Assembly: GCF_000238775.2 (NCBI RefSeq)
Contig: NZ_AFEJ02000001.1
Coordinates: 3,534,001 to 3,598,000, forward strand
From: Acaryochloris sp. CCMEE 5410
Lineage (GTDB): Bacteria > Cyanobacteriota > Cyanobacteriia > Thermosynechococcales > Thermosynechococcaceae
DNA length: 64,000 bases
Direction: 5' to 3'
Positions 15,944-25,875 of this stretch are shown here, piece after piece (within the stretch, counting starts at the first letter, position 1; every line of letters starts with the position of its first letter). The position numbers were made by a program, and so were the translations under genes. The notes beneath the pieces were generated by a model, which made no database searches, was not told the DNA's origin, and saw only the letters and a list, made by a program, of their open reading frames with translations.

Positions 15944-16498
15944 GTGACGATTAATCTATATGGCCCCACCGATTCTTGTCAGAGCTTGGCAAATATGCAA
16001 CCGCCACAACAACTGTGGATTGTGGGCTATCGAAACAGTGCCAAGACGAATCAACTAATCGGCATGGGGTTAGCACCTGGGACTGCCATTGAAGTCTTAC
16101 AGATGGTCGCTGGAAATTTGGTGGTTCGCATTGGCGAAACCCGCATTGGCCTAAATCAGAATATTGCTGAGCAAATTTTAGTGTCGGATCAGCCGTTAAC
16201 AGCTCCAGAAAACGTCATGGGAGACCCTGCCAACATGGAACAAACCGCCCCCATAACCCTTAAAGATTTCCAGCTTCACCAAACAGGCAAGGTCAAAGGT
16301 TTTGCCGCTACGGATACCCCAGACCTTAGAGCCTATAAAAAAAAGCTATTGGCCATGGGCCTTACCCCGGGCACTGAATTTACCGTCACCCATATTGCTC
16401 CCCTCGGTGATCCCGTAGAAATCAAAGTTCGAGGGTTTCGGCTTAGCCTTCGTCAAGCGGAAGCCGCCTTATTGCTTGTTCAAGAGGTGCAGGAATAG
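15944..16498 (+). CDS. feoA: FeoA, two-domain (ferrous iron transport accessory)
   Basis: A 184-residue protein with two SH3-like FeoA domains in tandem: about 20-85 (IGMGLAPGTAIEVLQMVAGN, VVRIGETRIGL) and about 105-180 (LLAMGLTPGTEFTVTHIAPLGDP, IKVRGFRLSLR). Usual FeoA is about 75-85 residues with one domain, so this is a duplication/fusion. FeoA is a cytosolic regulator of FeoB. GTG start with GAGGAAA upstream; the stop is 2 bp before the feoB ATG, so the pair is translationally linked. Confidence 0.88.
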   Translation: MTINLYGPTDSCQSLANMQPPQQLWIVGYRNSAKTNQLIGMGLAPGTAIEVLQMVAGNLVVRIGETRIGLNQNIAEQILVSDQPLTAPENVMGDPANMEQTAPITLKDFQLHQTGKVKGFAATDTPDLRAYKKKLLAMGLTPGTEFTVTHIAPLGDPVEIKVRGFRLSLRQAEAALLLVQEVQE

Positions 16499-16500
16499 TC

Positions 16501-18861
16501 ATGTCAACACCGACCATTGCCTTAATTGGCAACCCAAACTGTGGTAAAATCACTCTTTTTAACGATTTAACGGGAACAAACCAGCGAACGGGTAATTGGC
16601 CAGGGGTGACCGTTGATCAGAAAACGGGACACTATCACTACAATGGCACCAAAACGACGGTGGTGGACTTGCCCGGAGTGTATTCCCTAGATGGCGAAGA
16701 TGACAGTACGGGTTTAGACGAAGTGATTGCCCGCGACTATCTACTGTCCACCGAGGCCGATTTAATTTTGAATATTGTCGATGCCTCTAACTTGGAGCGA
16801 AATCTCTACCTCACCACCCAAATCATGGAAATGGGACTGCCCATGGTGGTTGCCCTAAACATGATGGACATTGCTCAAGATCACGACTTGGACATTGATG
16901 CGCAGGTGCTATCCCAACGTATGGGCTGCCCCGTAAGTACCATGAGTGCGTTTCTAGGAGAGGGCATCCACGAAATCAAAGATATTATTAACAGCTATGT
17001 TGATGATCCGAAAAATCATCCTACCTTTGTCACTTACCCTGCAGTGATTGAGGATGCCATCCATCAGCTAGAGCCGATCGTCCAGCAGCAGGGGCATAAT
17101 TCCAAAATTGCGCCTCGCTGGACTGCCTTGAAGTTGCTGGAATATGAAAATCGGGTGGCCCCAGAGTTGCAGGGGCAGCAGATTGAGCAAATCATTGCCA
17201 AACATCGCCGCCAAGTTCACCAGTTGTTGCATGAAGATATCGATATTTTGGTGGCGGATACCCGCTATGGTTATATCCGTAGTCTGATGCAAGCGGCGGT
17301 TCAACAAACCCATCAAGTCAGCCACTCCAAATCAGATCAGATTGATCAGGTCGTCCTCAATCGCTGGATTGGCATTCCCCTATTTTTGGTGGTGATGTAT
17401 TTGATGTTTTTCATTGCCATCAATATGGGTGGAGCCTTTATTGACTTTTTCGATATTGCCGTGGGGACATTGTTTGTTGATGCGCCTCAAACCTGGCTTG
17501 AGTCCGTCGGTACACCGGGCTGGCTTACAGGTATCGTCACGGCAGCGGGGAGTGGCATCCAAACTGTCGCGACGTTTATCCCCCAAATTGGCCTGCTATT
17601 TCTAATTCTGGCGTTGCTGGAAGATTCAGGCTATATGGCTAGAGCCGCGTTTGTGATGGATAAGCTGATGCGATTTGTCGGCTTGCCGGGTAAATCGTTT
17701 ATTCCCATGCTGGTGGGATTTGGCTGTAATGTACCGGCAATTATGGCGACTCGAACTTTGGAAAACCGCCGCGATCGCCTGATGACGATCATGATGAATC
17801 CGTTTATGTCCTGTGGGGCCAGACTGCCCGTTTATGCTCTGTTTGCAGCGGCCTTTTTCCCCCGCAATGGTCAGAATTTGGTGTTTGGTCTCTATCTGAT
17901 TGGGATTACCGCCGCCGTATTTACCGGGTTTGTGATGAAAAACACGATTATGCAGGGGGAGACCTCCCCGCTGGTGATGGAATTACCCCCGTACCATATT
18001 CCTAAAATCAAAGGGGTTTTTCTACGGGCTGGAGACCGACTCAAGACCTTTTTGCTGAAGGCCGGAAAGATGATTGTGCTGATGGTGATGGTTCTGGCCT
18101 TCTTAAATTCTGTCGGCACTGATGGCTCCTTTGGTCAGCAAGATAGCCAAAACTCGGTATTGTCAGCTAGCAGCCGAACCATTACGCCTGTGTTTGCTCC
18201 CATGGGCGTTCAAGCGGAGAATTGGCCAGCAACGGTGGGCATTTTTACAGGTGTCTTTGCCAAGGAAGCCATGGTGGGATCGTTAGATTCTCTCTACGGT
18301 CAACTGGCTGAAGAAGCGACACCCAGCGAGGCAGATCCTCCCTTTAATTTGGGTGAGAATATTCGAGCTGCCTTGGTTAGCATTCCAATCAATATGGTCA
18401 GTTTGGGAAATCAATTGCTCGATCCATTGGGGTTGAATATTGGCGATGTCCAAGATCAGAGTGCAGTGGCTGAGGAACAAGAACTGTCTACGAGTACCTT
18501 TGGTCAAATGGCTCAGCGGTTTGGTACTTCAACGGCGGCTTTTGCTTATCTCTTGTTCGTGTTAATGTATTTCCCTTGTGTCGCAGCAACTGGAGCGGTT
18601 TACCGAGAAACCAATTTAGGGTGGACAGCCTTGGTCGCGGCTTGGACGACTGGATTGGCCTATTGGGTGGCGACCATGTTTTACCAAATGGCTACATTCG
18701 CCCAGCATCCTGGATTCTCGACTGTTTGGATTGGAAGCGGAGTAGTGGTGATGGTTGCAGTGATTGGTCTTTTGAAAAGCTTCGGTACTCGGCGAAATAC
18801 CGTCTCCATGAGTCCAATCAAAAGCACTAATAGACCAAAAGTAACCGCAGGTAGGCGTTAA
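16501..18861 (+). CDS. feoB: FeoB, ferrous iron permease with altered G1 motif
   Basis: A 786-residue inner-membrane ferrous iron transporter with an N-terminal G-protein domain (about 1-170), helical GDI-like spacer (about 180-270) and two Gate halves with about 10 membrane helices (GFGCNVPAIMATR, EDSGYMARAAFVMD, PCVAATGAVYRE). The G1 loop reads GNPNCGKI rather than GKT/GKS: residue 17 is Ile in place of the Mg-coordinating Thr, a change explained by one C-to-T base. The DLPG (G3) and NMMD (G4) motifs are intact. Whether transport survives is unclear. It is followed by feoC 36 bp downstream. Confidence 0.93.
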   Translation: MSTPTIALIGNPNCGKITLFNDLTGTNQRTGNWPGVTVDQKTGHYHYNGTKTTVVDLPGVYSLDGEDDSTGLDEVIARDYLLSTEADLILNIVDASNLERNLYLTTQIMEMGLPMVVALNMMDIAQDHDLDIDAQVLSQRMGCPVSTMSAFLGEGIHEIKDIINSYVDDPKNHPTFVTYPAVIEDAIHQLEPIVQQQGHNSKIAPRWTALKLLEYENRVAPELQGQQIEQIIAKHRRQVHQLLHEDIDILVADTRYGYIRSLMQAAVQQTHQVSHSKSDQIDQVVLNRWIGIPLFLVVMYLMFFIAINMGGAFIDFFDIAVGTLFVDAPQTWLESVGTPGWLTGIVTAAGSGIQTVATFIPQIGLLFLILALLEDSGYMARAAFVMDKLMRFVGLPGKSFIPMLVGFGCNVPAIMATRTLENRRDRLMTIMMNPFMSCGARLPVYALFAAAFFPRNGQNLVFGLYLIGITAAVFTGFVMKNTIMQGETSPLVMELPPYHIPKIKGVFLRAGDRLKTFLLKAGKMIVLMVMVLAFLNSVGTDGSFGQQDSQNSVLSASSRTITPVFAPMGVQAENWPATVGIFTGVFAKEAMVGSLDSLYGQLAEEATPSEADPPFNLGENIRAALVSIPINMVSLGNQLLDPLGLNIGDVQDQSAVAEEQELSTSTFGQMAQRFGTSTAAFAYLLFVLMYFPCVAATGAVYRETNLGWTALVAAWTTGLAYWVATMFYQMATFAQHPGFSTVWIGSGVVVMVAVIGLLKSFGTRRNTVSMSPIKSTNRPKVTAGRR

Positions 18862-18897
18862 AGCCCAGCTCGTATCACACATTGCAGGATGACCGTT

Positions 18898-19182
18898 ATG
18901 ATTTTGCAGGACGTTCAAGACTTTATCCATAACGGTCATCTGGTGTCTTTGGCTGAGATGGAGCAACATTTCCATATTGAAGGCCAAGCCCTACAGGCGA
19001 TGATCCATAAACTGATTCGTAAGGGGCGGGTGCGGCAAGCCCCTGTTCCTACAAAATGTCATGGCTGTACCTTTTGTGATGGTCATGCCCTGACGTTTTA
19101 TGAATGGGTAGATGAGCAAAACCGACCTGAACCGCATCATGGGTCCCGATGCTCTATTCCCTGCTGCCAAGATCAAATCTAG
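18898..19182 (+). CDS. feoC: FeoC-like winged-helix protein
   Basis: A 94-residue protein from ATG 18898 (an upstream ATG at 18889 is also in frame). The N-terminal winged helix (LQDVQDFIHNGHLVSLAEMEQHF, IHKLIRKGRVRQ) matches FeoC. The C-terminal part carries several Cys (KCHGCTFCDG, then CSIPCC), compatible with Fe-S or metal binding as proposed for other FeoC proteins. The location directly after feoB supports the call. It may sense oxygen or Fe-S status and control FeoB stability (family knowledge). Confidence 0.78.
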   Translation: MILQDVQDFIHNGHLVSLAEMEQHFHIEGQALQAMIHKLIRKGRVRQAPVPTKCHGCTFCDGHALTFYEWVDEQNRPEPHHGSRCSIPCCQDQI

Positions 19183-19189
19183 ACTTCCA

Positions 19190-22100
19190 CTACGGCAATG
19201 TTTGCTCACAAAGCAGCTTAACTTCTGCTGTTATGGGTCGGTGAGACTGATCAGGATTCCGACACTCACCGTAATACAGGAGTGGAATCACCACTAAAGT
19301 CAACAGGGATGACGCTAACATGCCACTGAGCAGTGTCCAGGCCAGACCCGACCAAACCGGATCACCGAGGATGGAGAGGGTACCCAACATCGTGGTGACG
19401 CTGGTGAGGAGGATGGGACGGAAACGGGTTGCCCCGGCTTCGAGAATAGCCAGCTTCAAGTCAGCCCCTTCCCGTAATTTGTCGCCCACGAACTCTAGCA
19501 AGACGATGGCATTGCGAACCACAATTCCCGCTAAGGCAATCACCCCAATCATGGCTGTGGCACTGAAGTAGACGCCATTGAGGGAAAAACCAATCAAAAT
19601 TCCAATTAAGGCGAGAGGAATGCTGCCCAGAATAATCAAGGGCACCTTAAAGCTGCGAAACTGACCGACGAGAATCAGATAAATCAGCAGGACTGCCACC
19701 AGCATGGCTAAGCCTAAATCTCGAAACACATCGAGGGTAAGCTTCCATTCTCCATCCCATTGGATCGAATAGCCCTGGGGTAACGGATGCTGCCAAAAAT
19801 AGATCAACTGATCGAGAACTGCATATACAGACGATCGATCGCCCATTTCCCCCATCACGTAGGTCACAGGTCGCTGATCTTTATGAAAAATAGGTTGATC
19901 GACCGTAGTGGGTTGAAACTGAACCAGTTCTGAGAGGGACACTAAAGAGCCGTTGGCAGTGGGCAGTTGAATCCGACGCAGGTCATCCATACTCTGGCGA
20001 TTAGCATCTGCAAAGCGGACTTGGATGCCGACGGGACTCAGTTCATCGGCAACCTTGAGGGTAGACACTCGGGCACCTGCGATCGCAACCCGTAGCGTTT
20101 GGGCAATGTCTTGGGTCGCCAAGCCTGCGCGCTGGGCTTTTTCTCGATCCACGACCAGCCGCATCTGGGGCATTTGATTTTTGACTGAATCGTCAATATC
20201 CACCACGGTATCGGTTTGGGCAAAGACCTGTCGTACTTGCTTGGCTAAGGCTCGCAGTTGCCCATAGTCAGGACCATACACTTCCGCCAACATCGTCGAA
20301 CGGACTGGGGGACCGGGGGGATCTTCGACAAGTTTTACTAGAGCATTATGGCGGGTCGCCGCCTGCTCCAATTGGGGACGCAGGGCAAAGACAATGGCTT
20401 CCGATTGCCGAGACCGAACGTCTTTATTCGTGAGATGGACCCGAATATCGGCAAAATGCTCCGCTTGGCGATCCGTAGCCCCTCGCAACATGCCATTGAA
20501 GTCAATCGGTGACCCTGTACCCACATAGGTTTCGAAGTGAGTAATGTCAGTCTCTTGTTGGAGGACGGCCTCCAAATCTTCGACGATGCGATTGGTGGTT
20601 GCCAACTCCGTGCCCAAGGGGGCATCCACTTGCACCAGAAAGGTATCTTTATCCGCTTTCGGTAGCATCCGAAACCGCACCGCCTGAGTGAGGGGCAAGA
20701 TCATCGTTGCCAAGAGTAATCCCGTTACCCCCAGTAGGACAAATCGTCGTCGTGAGGCGGAGTCGAGGAGGGGAGCCATTACCCACTGATAGCCGCGATA
20801 AATGCGGGTCTGCTGGATACTGGGCAATGTCTCTGAGTGAGGCTGCAGCTTAATCAAACGCAGCGCCAGAAAAGGCGTTACCGTCAGGGCCAGGGTTGTA
20901 CTAATCAGCATCGCCACGGGCACATTGAAGGGAATCGGTCCCATATACGGTCCCATCATCCCGGTTACAAACCGCATGGGTAAGAACGCCAAGATAACGG
21001 TGATCGTCGATAAAAGGATTGGGGTACCGAGTTCATTGACAGCGCTGATGGCGGCAGCCGTTTTCTGTCGTCGGTCAGATGGCGGCACGGATTCAAAGTG
21101 GCGATGAATATTCTCGGTGACTGCGATCGCATCATCCACCAACGTCCCTAAGGCCAAGATCAGGGCAAATAGAGTAATGCGATTAATCGTCTGTCCCGCC
21201 ATCCAGCCCACCGCCAGCGTCCCCGCTAAGGTCAGGGGAATCACAAAGGCAACAATGGCTGCTTCTCGCCATCCCAAAAACATCACCAGCAGCCCGACCA
21301 CAGTGGCAATTGCCATCAGCAAACTTTGGTAGAGATCACCGACGGCTCTGGCAGCGGTCTGACCATCGTTACGAGTGACGGCAATTTGCACCCCCGGAGG
21401 CAGTTGGGATTGGAGGGTATCCACCCGGTCAAAAATCTGTTGGGCGACGGCAACCGCATTTGTTCCTTTTTTCTTGGCAATGCCAATCGTCATGGCAGGT
21501 TGGGTGACAAATTCTCCTTGGGCCTGACGGCTAGGGTCTGGATAGGGATTGGCAATGTCCCAATCTGGTCGATAGTGAATGCGCGATACCGTGGTGCGAT
21601 CGCCAAAATCATCCACCACCATCGCCACATCCTTTAGGTAGATAGGACGGGGATGGCCCTGCGCTGTGGCAGTACCAAAGCCCACCATAATCTCCCCCAC
21701 ATCTGCAGCAGACTGAAACAGATTGCCCCCCTCTAAAAATAGGCGGGTTTCTCCAACAGATACATCCCCCGTGGGCAGTTGGACATTCTCCACCTGGAGT
21801 TGCTGACTAATCTGAGCAGGGGAGAGGCGATAACTAGCCAGTTTATCGGGGTCCAAGTCCACCCGAATGGCACGGGGTTTCCCACCCACCATCGTCAAAT
21901 TGGCGGTGTCTGGAATACTACGTAAATCATTGAGGAGTCGCTCTCCCACTCGACGAAGCTGGTTATCGGTATAGCCTTTCCCTGTCAACGTCAGGGTCAC
22001 AATAGGAACATCATCGATAATCACGGGTTTGACAAGATAGGACGCGCCTTGGGGCAGTAAATCTTGATGATTGTAGAGATGATTTTGCAGTTTGAAGAGG

Positions 22101-22456
22101 GAATCTTCCCAGTCTTCCCCCACAAAATACTGCACGGTAATTTTGGCCCCTGAGTTTTGGGAGACGGAATAGAGATGTTCCACTCCTGTAAGTTCTCGCA
22201 ACTTCGCCTCTATCGGGTTAGTGACAATATTCTCGACCACTTCTGCAGGTGCCCCCGGATAGGGCAGGATGACCTCAGCCGCAGGAACGACAATTTGAGG
22301 ATTTTCTTCTTGCGGGGTGAAGACGGCTGCCCCAACCCCAAACAGAACAAGGGCCGCAATCAGCAAAACCGTCACTTGAGAGTTGATAAAGTAAGCCGTA
22401 ATCCGACCCACAAGGCTCAATTTAGGAGACAGAGCAACAACAGAGAAGTTAGCCAT
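19190..22456 (-). CDS. RND-superfamily efflux permease
   Basis: A roughly 1089-residue inner-membrane pump with the RND layout: TM1 near 30-50, a large periplasmic loop, TM2-6, a second loop, TM7-12. TM4 has the paired proton-relay aspartates in LGTLVDDAIAVTENIHRHF, which is the hydrophobe/amphiphile type rather than the single-Asp heavy-metal type. PYPGAPAEVVENIVTNPIE is the typical porter start. ATG 22456 is preferred over 22474. The cognate adaptor is not adjacent; a HlyD-type protein is 17 kb away at 39887-41233. A/T-rich ATAAC repeats (22494-22517) lie just upstream of the start, suggesting ArsR control. It converges on feoC. Confidence 0.85.
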   Translation of the reverse strand: MANFSVVALSPKLSLVGRITAYFINSQVTVLLIAALVLFGVGAAVFTPQEENPQIVVPAAEVILPYPGAPAEVVENIVTNPIEAKLRELTGVEHLYSVSQNSGAKITVQYFVGEDWEDSLFKLQNHLYNHQDLLPQGASYLVKPVIIDDVPIVTLTLTGKGYTDNQLRRVGERLLNDLRSIPDTANLTMVGGKPRAIRVDLDPDKLASYRLSPAQISQQLQVENVQLPTGDVSVGETRLFLEGGNLFQSAADVGEIMVGFGTATAQGHPRPIYLKDVAMVVDDFGDRTTVSRIHYRPDWDIANPYPDPSRQAQGEFVTQPAMTIGIAKKKGTNAVAVAQQIFDRVDTLQSQLPPGVQIAVTRNDGQTAARAVGDLYQSLLMAIATVVGLLVMFLGWREAAIVAFVIPLTLAGTLAVGWMAGQTINRITLFALILALGTLVDDAIAVTENIHRHFESVPPSDRRQKTAAAISAVNELGTPILLSTITVILAFLPMRFVTGMMGPYMGPIPFNVPVAMLISTTLALTVTPFLALRLIKLQPHSETLPSIQQTRIYRGYQWVMAPLLDSASRRRFVLLGVTGLLLATMILPLTQAVRFRMLPKADKDTFLVQVDAPLGTELATTNRIVEDLEAVLQQETDITHFETYVGTGSPIDFNGMLRGATDRQAEHFADIRVHLTNKDVRSRQSEAIVFALRPQLEQAATRHNALVKLVEDPPGPPVRSTMLAEVYGPDYGQLRALAKQVRQVFAQTDTVVDIDDSVKNQMPQMRLVVDREKAQRAGLATQDIAQTLRVAIAGARVSTLKVADELSPVGIQVRFADANRQSMDDLRRIQLPTANGSLVSLSELVQFQPTTVDQPIFHKDQRPVTYVMGEMGDRSSVYAVLDQLIYFWQHPLPQGYSIQWDGEWKLTLDVFRDLGLAMLVAVLLIYLILVGQFRSFKVPLIILGSIPLALIGILIGFSLNGVYFSATAMIGVIALAGIVVRNAIVLLEFVGDKLREGADLKLAILEAGATRFRPILLTSVTTMLGTLSILGDPVWSGLAWTLLSGMLASSLLTLVVIPLLYYGECRNPDQSHRPITAEVKLLCEQTLP

Positions 22457-23186
22457 AACGAAGAGGAATTGCAATTCAGTCTAATTAAATTATATAACCA
22501 TATAACTATGTAGTTATGTAAAGAGCGTTATGCACACAGACTGATAGCGAGTTGGCTGCAGGTAGGATAATTCAAAGCACCGTCGGCTTGAAGACAATGA
22601 TCAGCTGCTCAATATTTACAGAGCAATCAGGTGCTCAACGTTTTAGGAATAAACCAGACAGCGTGATCCTAGAACGTGACAACGCCTGACAAATGCATGA
22701 AATCTCAAAGGCTGATACTTCGTTAGCCACCAGATCTTGAAATTTCACTCACTGTAATTATCAATAACGATAAATTCGGATAAACCGAAAAAACCCGTTT
22801 TCTGGCTTTGATCAGTATTTTGATGATTATTCAATGTAATTCAAGCCCTTTTTAAGACCTTATTTGGCGTTTATTGCACCTGCAAAAAGTAGGTTGCAGA
22901 TGCAAGTGGATGTCGTCAGCATCCAAACAGCAATCTTCATTGGAGCTGTGGCTGGATCTCGTGCCATATCCAAAAGCAGATCCATCATAATTATGTCTAA
23001 AACGGACATTGAGGAAAGTCTCAACGTTTTACCAGGCCGCTAGGATATTCGGGTTCACTCAGTGTTGGGTATTCTGTGCATTCTATATTCTGACACCCAG
23101 AACAGCTCAGCAATGCTCACAGATTTTCCCATTGTTAGATTTTGTTGACCCGCGTAGTCCCTGACCCAAGGTTGGCACGTCGTTAA
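22457..23186. other. Intergenic region without a recognisable gene
   Basis: About 700 bases. Apart from the ATAAC-repeat operator candidate at 22494-22517 I see no coding frame with a domain, no RNA gene and no strong hairpin. Short A/T-rich stretches with TTGATGATTATTCAA near 22814 only weakly resemble the FNR-like boxes. Confidence 0.5.
22494..22517. promoter_or_regulatory. ATAAC/GTTAT repeat, candidate ArsR operator (RND pump)
   Basis: Contains ATAACTA-TG-TAGTTAT (22502-22517), a perfect 7-bp inverted repeat, preceded by an overlapping direct repeat ATAACC..ATAAC. It is 40-60 bp from the RND start. Related motifs occur at 28837, 31354, 42909 and 43170. Confidence 0.55.
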
Positions 23187-25493
23187 CTATCTCAAAACCG
23201 CTTGAGCCTTCTCCATAATGACGTCATATTGATAAGTGGCCATTAGATACTCCAAAGAAGATTTAAGGGAGTGCTGGTCATCAGGAATGTCTCTAAGCAA
23301 GAGATCAAGCATATCTTCATCCAACATAATGGCCGCATCATACAGAAGCTGTATCCAGGAAGGGGGCATGTTGGCTAACTCATCTGCCGAGAGAGAAATC
23401 GGATCTGCTGAAGCATGCGATGGATTGGAAATTTTATAACGATAGGTGATATCTAAATGCTGAGCCATTTTCTCAAAAACTTGAGCGGCTTGATAGGGTT
23501 TACGAAGATAGTCATCGCACCCAGCTTTGAGCGCTTTCACTTCGTCAGATTCCAGCGCCTGGGCGGTGATGGCAATGATGACAGGTGGATTTGGATCCTG
23601 GGATTTGATTAATTGAGTAGCCTCCAGGCCATTTAATAAAGGCAGTTGTAAATCCATCCAAATTAAATGGGGTTGCCATGTTCGGTTAAGGTCCACAGCC
23701 TCTTGGCCGTTCTCTGCCTCTTTGACCTCAAACCCCACTGCTTCAAGCATCATGAGCAAAATTTCGCGGTTATCAGGATAATCTTCTACGACTAAGACGC
23801 GATAGGGGGGAGTATTCTCTGCAAGACCCTCAACGGTTGCCTCGGACGTTGAAGGTTCTAGTACAGGCTCGCCAACTTCAACTTGAATATAAAAACTAAC
23901 GGTTGTTCCCTGACCCTCAACACTCTCAATGGAAATGTCCCCCTTCATCAGATGGACAAATCTTTGGCAAATGGTTAGCCCCAAGCCAATGCCACCAAAT
24001 GTCTCACGATTCAAAGGGTCTTGAGCAAAGGGTTCAAAGAGTTGAGGCAGTAAATGCCCAGGAATCCCTGGACCTGTATCTTGAATGATGAAATGTAATT
24101 CATTGAAGGAGCGCTCCGGTGCTGGGGGCTGCCACTGCACCTGACACACGACACTGCCTCGTTTCGTAAACTTCAGGGCATTACCCAGTAAGTTAATCAA
24201 GATTTGCCGCAGTTTTTTAGCATCTGTTCTCACGTATTGAGGAACGTCAGGAGCGATATGAATTTGAAACTGAATGTCTTTGGAGCTAGCCTGTAGGGAT
24301 AATAAGTCTTCCACCCCCTCACAAAGATGGTGCAGATTTACATCTTTGGACTCATAGGCAAGCATTCCTGCTTCAATCTTGGAGAGGGTAATGACTTCGT
24401 TGACCAGCGAGAGTAAGTGCTCACCACTGCGATGGATGACATTGAGACTAGATTGCTGATCTGACGTAATGCGACGATCTTGAAGCAAGAGTTGACTAAA
24501 GCCCATGATGCCGTTGAGGGGAGTGCGAAACTCATGGCTCATATTGGCGATAAATCGGCTTTTGGCTTGATTGGCAATTTCAGTTGTTTCAATCGCTTCT
24601 CTGAGTTGGCAAGTCCGTTCCTCAACCAGTTGTTCCAGATTAGTGTTGAGGCGCTGGAGTTGTGCTTCTGCTTGTTTGCGCTTGGTAATATCTTGCACTT
24701 GGACAATGCAGTAGGGAGGGTAAACCTCTTGGCCATTGACCAGAGATACATTCATCAAAACCCATACCTCATTCCCCTGCTGATGCAGACAGCGTAGCTC
24801 TAAGCAGTAGTTGCCAATCTCTCTTGCAACAAGTCGTTGTCGGTTCGTTTCTTCTATGGATCGATCCTTGGGATGGATCATCTCAGTGAGGGTGAGATCA
24901 ATCAGTTGGGTTTTGGGATATCCGAGTAAATGAGCTAGGGCATTATTTCCTCTCAGACACTGACCACTGGGAGACACTAAAGCCATGCCAATAGGAGCAT
25001 TTTGAAACGCGGCTGAGAATCGAGCTTCGCTTTCGACTAGAGAGGCTTCAGCAGCTTGTTGCGCAGTAATATCTTTGCCAATCCCGAGAAACCCTGTTAA
25101 ATGGCCTAAATCATTCCTGAGTGCAGTAACAGATAAGCGAACGGGGAACCGACTTTGATCTTTGCGAATCAAAGTCCAGACATTTTCATCAACCATCCCC
25201 ATTCGTGCTTTGACGATAAGGGTCTCCATGTCTGGTTCAATGGCACGGCCCAACTCATGGGAGAGGACTTGCGCTCGCTGCTCGACTTCTACTGGGTCAT
25301 GAAAGATGATTGGGGTGACTCTATCAATGATTTCCTCAGGTGAATAGCCAAATTGTTTTAATGCCCCTGCATTTAGGGTTTGAATTACCCCATTAATATC
25401 TGTTGAGACAATAACGAAATCGGCACTATCTAGAATGGCTTGCTGCCAGGACTGTGAATGCTGAGGTGATGAGGTTACAAAGTCTTCAGTCAT
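23187..25493 (-). CDS. Hybrid sensor histidine kinase (PAS-PAS-HisKA-HATPase-REC)
   Basis: A 768-residue soluble kinase. Two PAS domains (about 15-145 and 155-275, with GIGKDIT and IVQVQDITKRKQAEA PAC ends), a coiled coil, HisKA with the phospho-acceptor in MSHEFRTPLNGIMGF (about 322), HATPase_c with N-box NLLGNALKFT, DTGPGIP and GIGLGLTICQ, and a C-terminal receiver domain with VVEDYPDNRE, phospho-Asp in WMDLQLP and the KPY lysine. No membrane segment or signal peptide is visible, so it senses an intracellular signal. No response regulator lies next to it. A short acidic tail after the receiver is common in cyanobacterial hybrids. Confidence 0.9.
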   Translation of the reverse strand: MTEDFVTSSPQHSQSWQQAILDSADFVIVSTDINGVIQTLNAGALKQFGYSPEEIIDRVTPIIFHDPVEVEQRAQVLSHELGRAIEPDMETLIVKARMGMVDENVWTLIRKDQSRFPVRLSVTALRNDLGHLTGFLGIGKDITAQQAAEASLVESEARFSAAFQNAPIGMALVSPSGQCLRGNNALAHLLGYPKTQLIDLTLTEMIHPKDRSIEETNRQRLVAREIGNYCLELRCLHQQGNEVWVLMNVSLVNGQEVYPPYCIVQVQDITKRKQAEAQLQRLNTNLEQLVEERTCQLREAIETTEIANQAKSRFIANMSHEFRTPLNGIMGFSQLLLQDRRITSDQQSSLNVIHRSGEHLLSLVNEVITLSKIEAGMLAYESKDVNLHHLCEGVEDLLSLQASSKDIQFQIHIAPDVPQYVRTDAKKLRQILINLLGNALKFTKRGSVVCQVQWQPPAPERSFNELHFIIQDTGPGIPGHLLPQLFEPFAQDPLNRETFGGIGLGLTICQRFVHLMKGDISIESVEGQGTTVSFYIQVEVGEPVLEPSTSEATVEGLAENTPPYRVLVVEDYPDNREILLMMLEAVGFEVKEAENGQEAVDLNRTWQPHLIWMDLQLPLLNGLEATQLIKSQDPNPPVIIAITAQALESDEVKALKAGCDDYLRKPYQAAQVFEKMAQHLDITYRYKISNPSHASADPISLSADELANMPPSWIQLLYDAAIMLDEDMLDLLLRDIPDDQHSLKSSLEYLMATYQYDVIMEKAQAVLR

Positions 25494-25875
25494 ATCTTCA
25501 ACCTTGCCCTTCTCTAAAGATGCGAATGGACAGTCATTGAGCTATTCCTATGCCTTATGATTTTCCAAACTTTTGTGAGGTTGAGGCAGCTGAAATTGAT
25601 ATCTCAATAGGCTGCAAGCACAAAATAGGTAGATTTATTGACAGGCCGCTATCTATCTATTATGCAAAAGTTCTACATATTAGATCTTTCAAATATTTTT
25701 GGAATAGGTGTAATCTCACATATTTAAAAATTTTATTTTTTTTGATGAAATAGATGATTTATATGGCAGCTATTTTAGGAGGGCAAGGCATAGGTCAGTA
25801 TAGTGTCCTGCATTAAGTTAATTCCTTCCAACTATCCAAGAGCATTCAATGGTTTATTCCAGTTTTTGTGGATTC
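25494..25875. other. A/T-rich intergenic region
   Basis: About 380 bases between the kinase start and the Nudix stop. A 67-codon plus-strand frame exists (25550-25753) but has no domain or ribosome-binding site. I see nothing else here. Confidence 0.5.

Noticed and set aside
22814-22828. TTGATGATTATTCAA as another FNR-like box
   Set aside because: It has one extra base in the spacer and no nearby start codon in a fitting position.
25550-25753. A 67-codon plus-strand frame after the kinase
   Set aside because: A/T-rich, no recognisable domain and no RBS.
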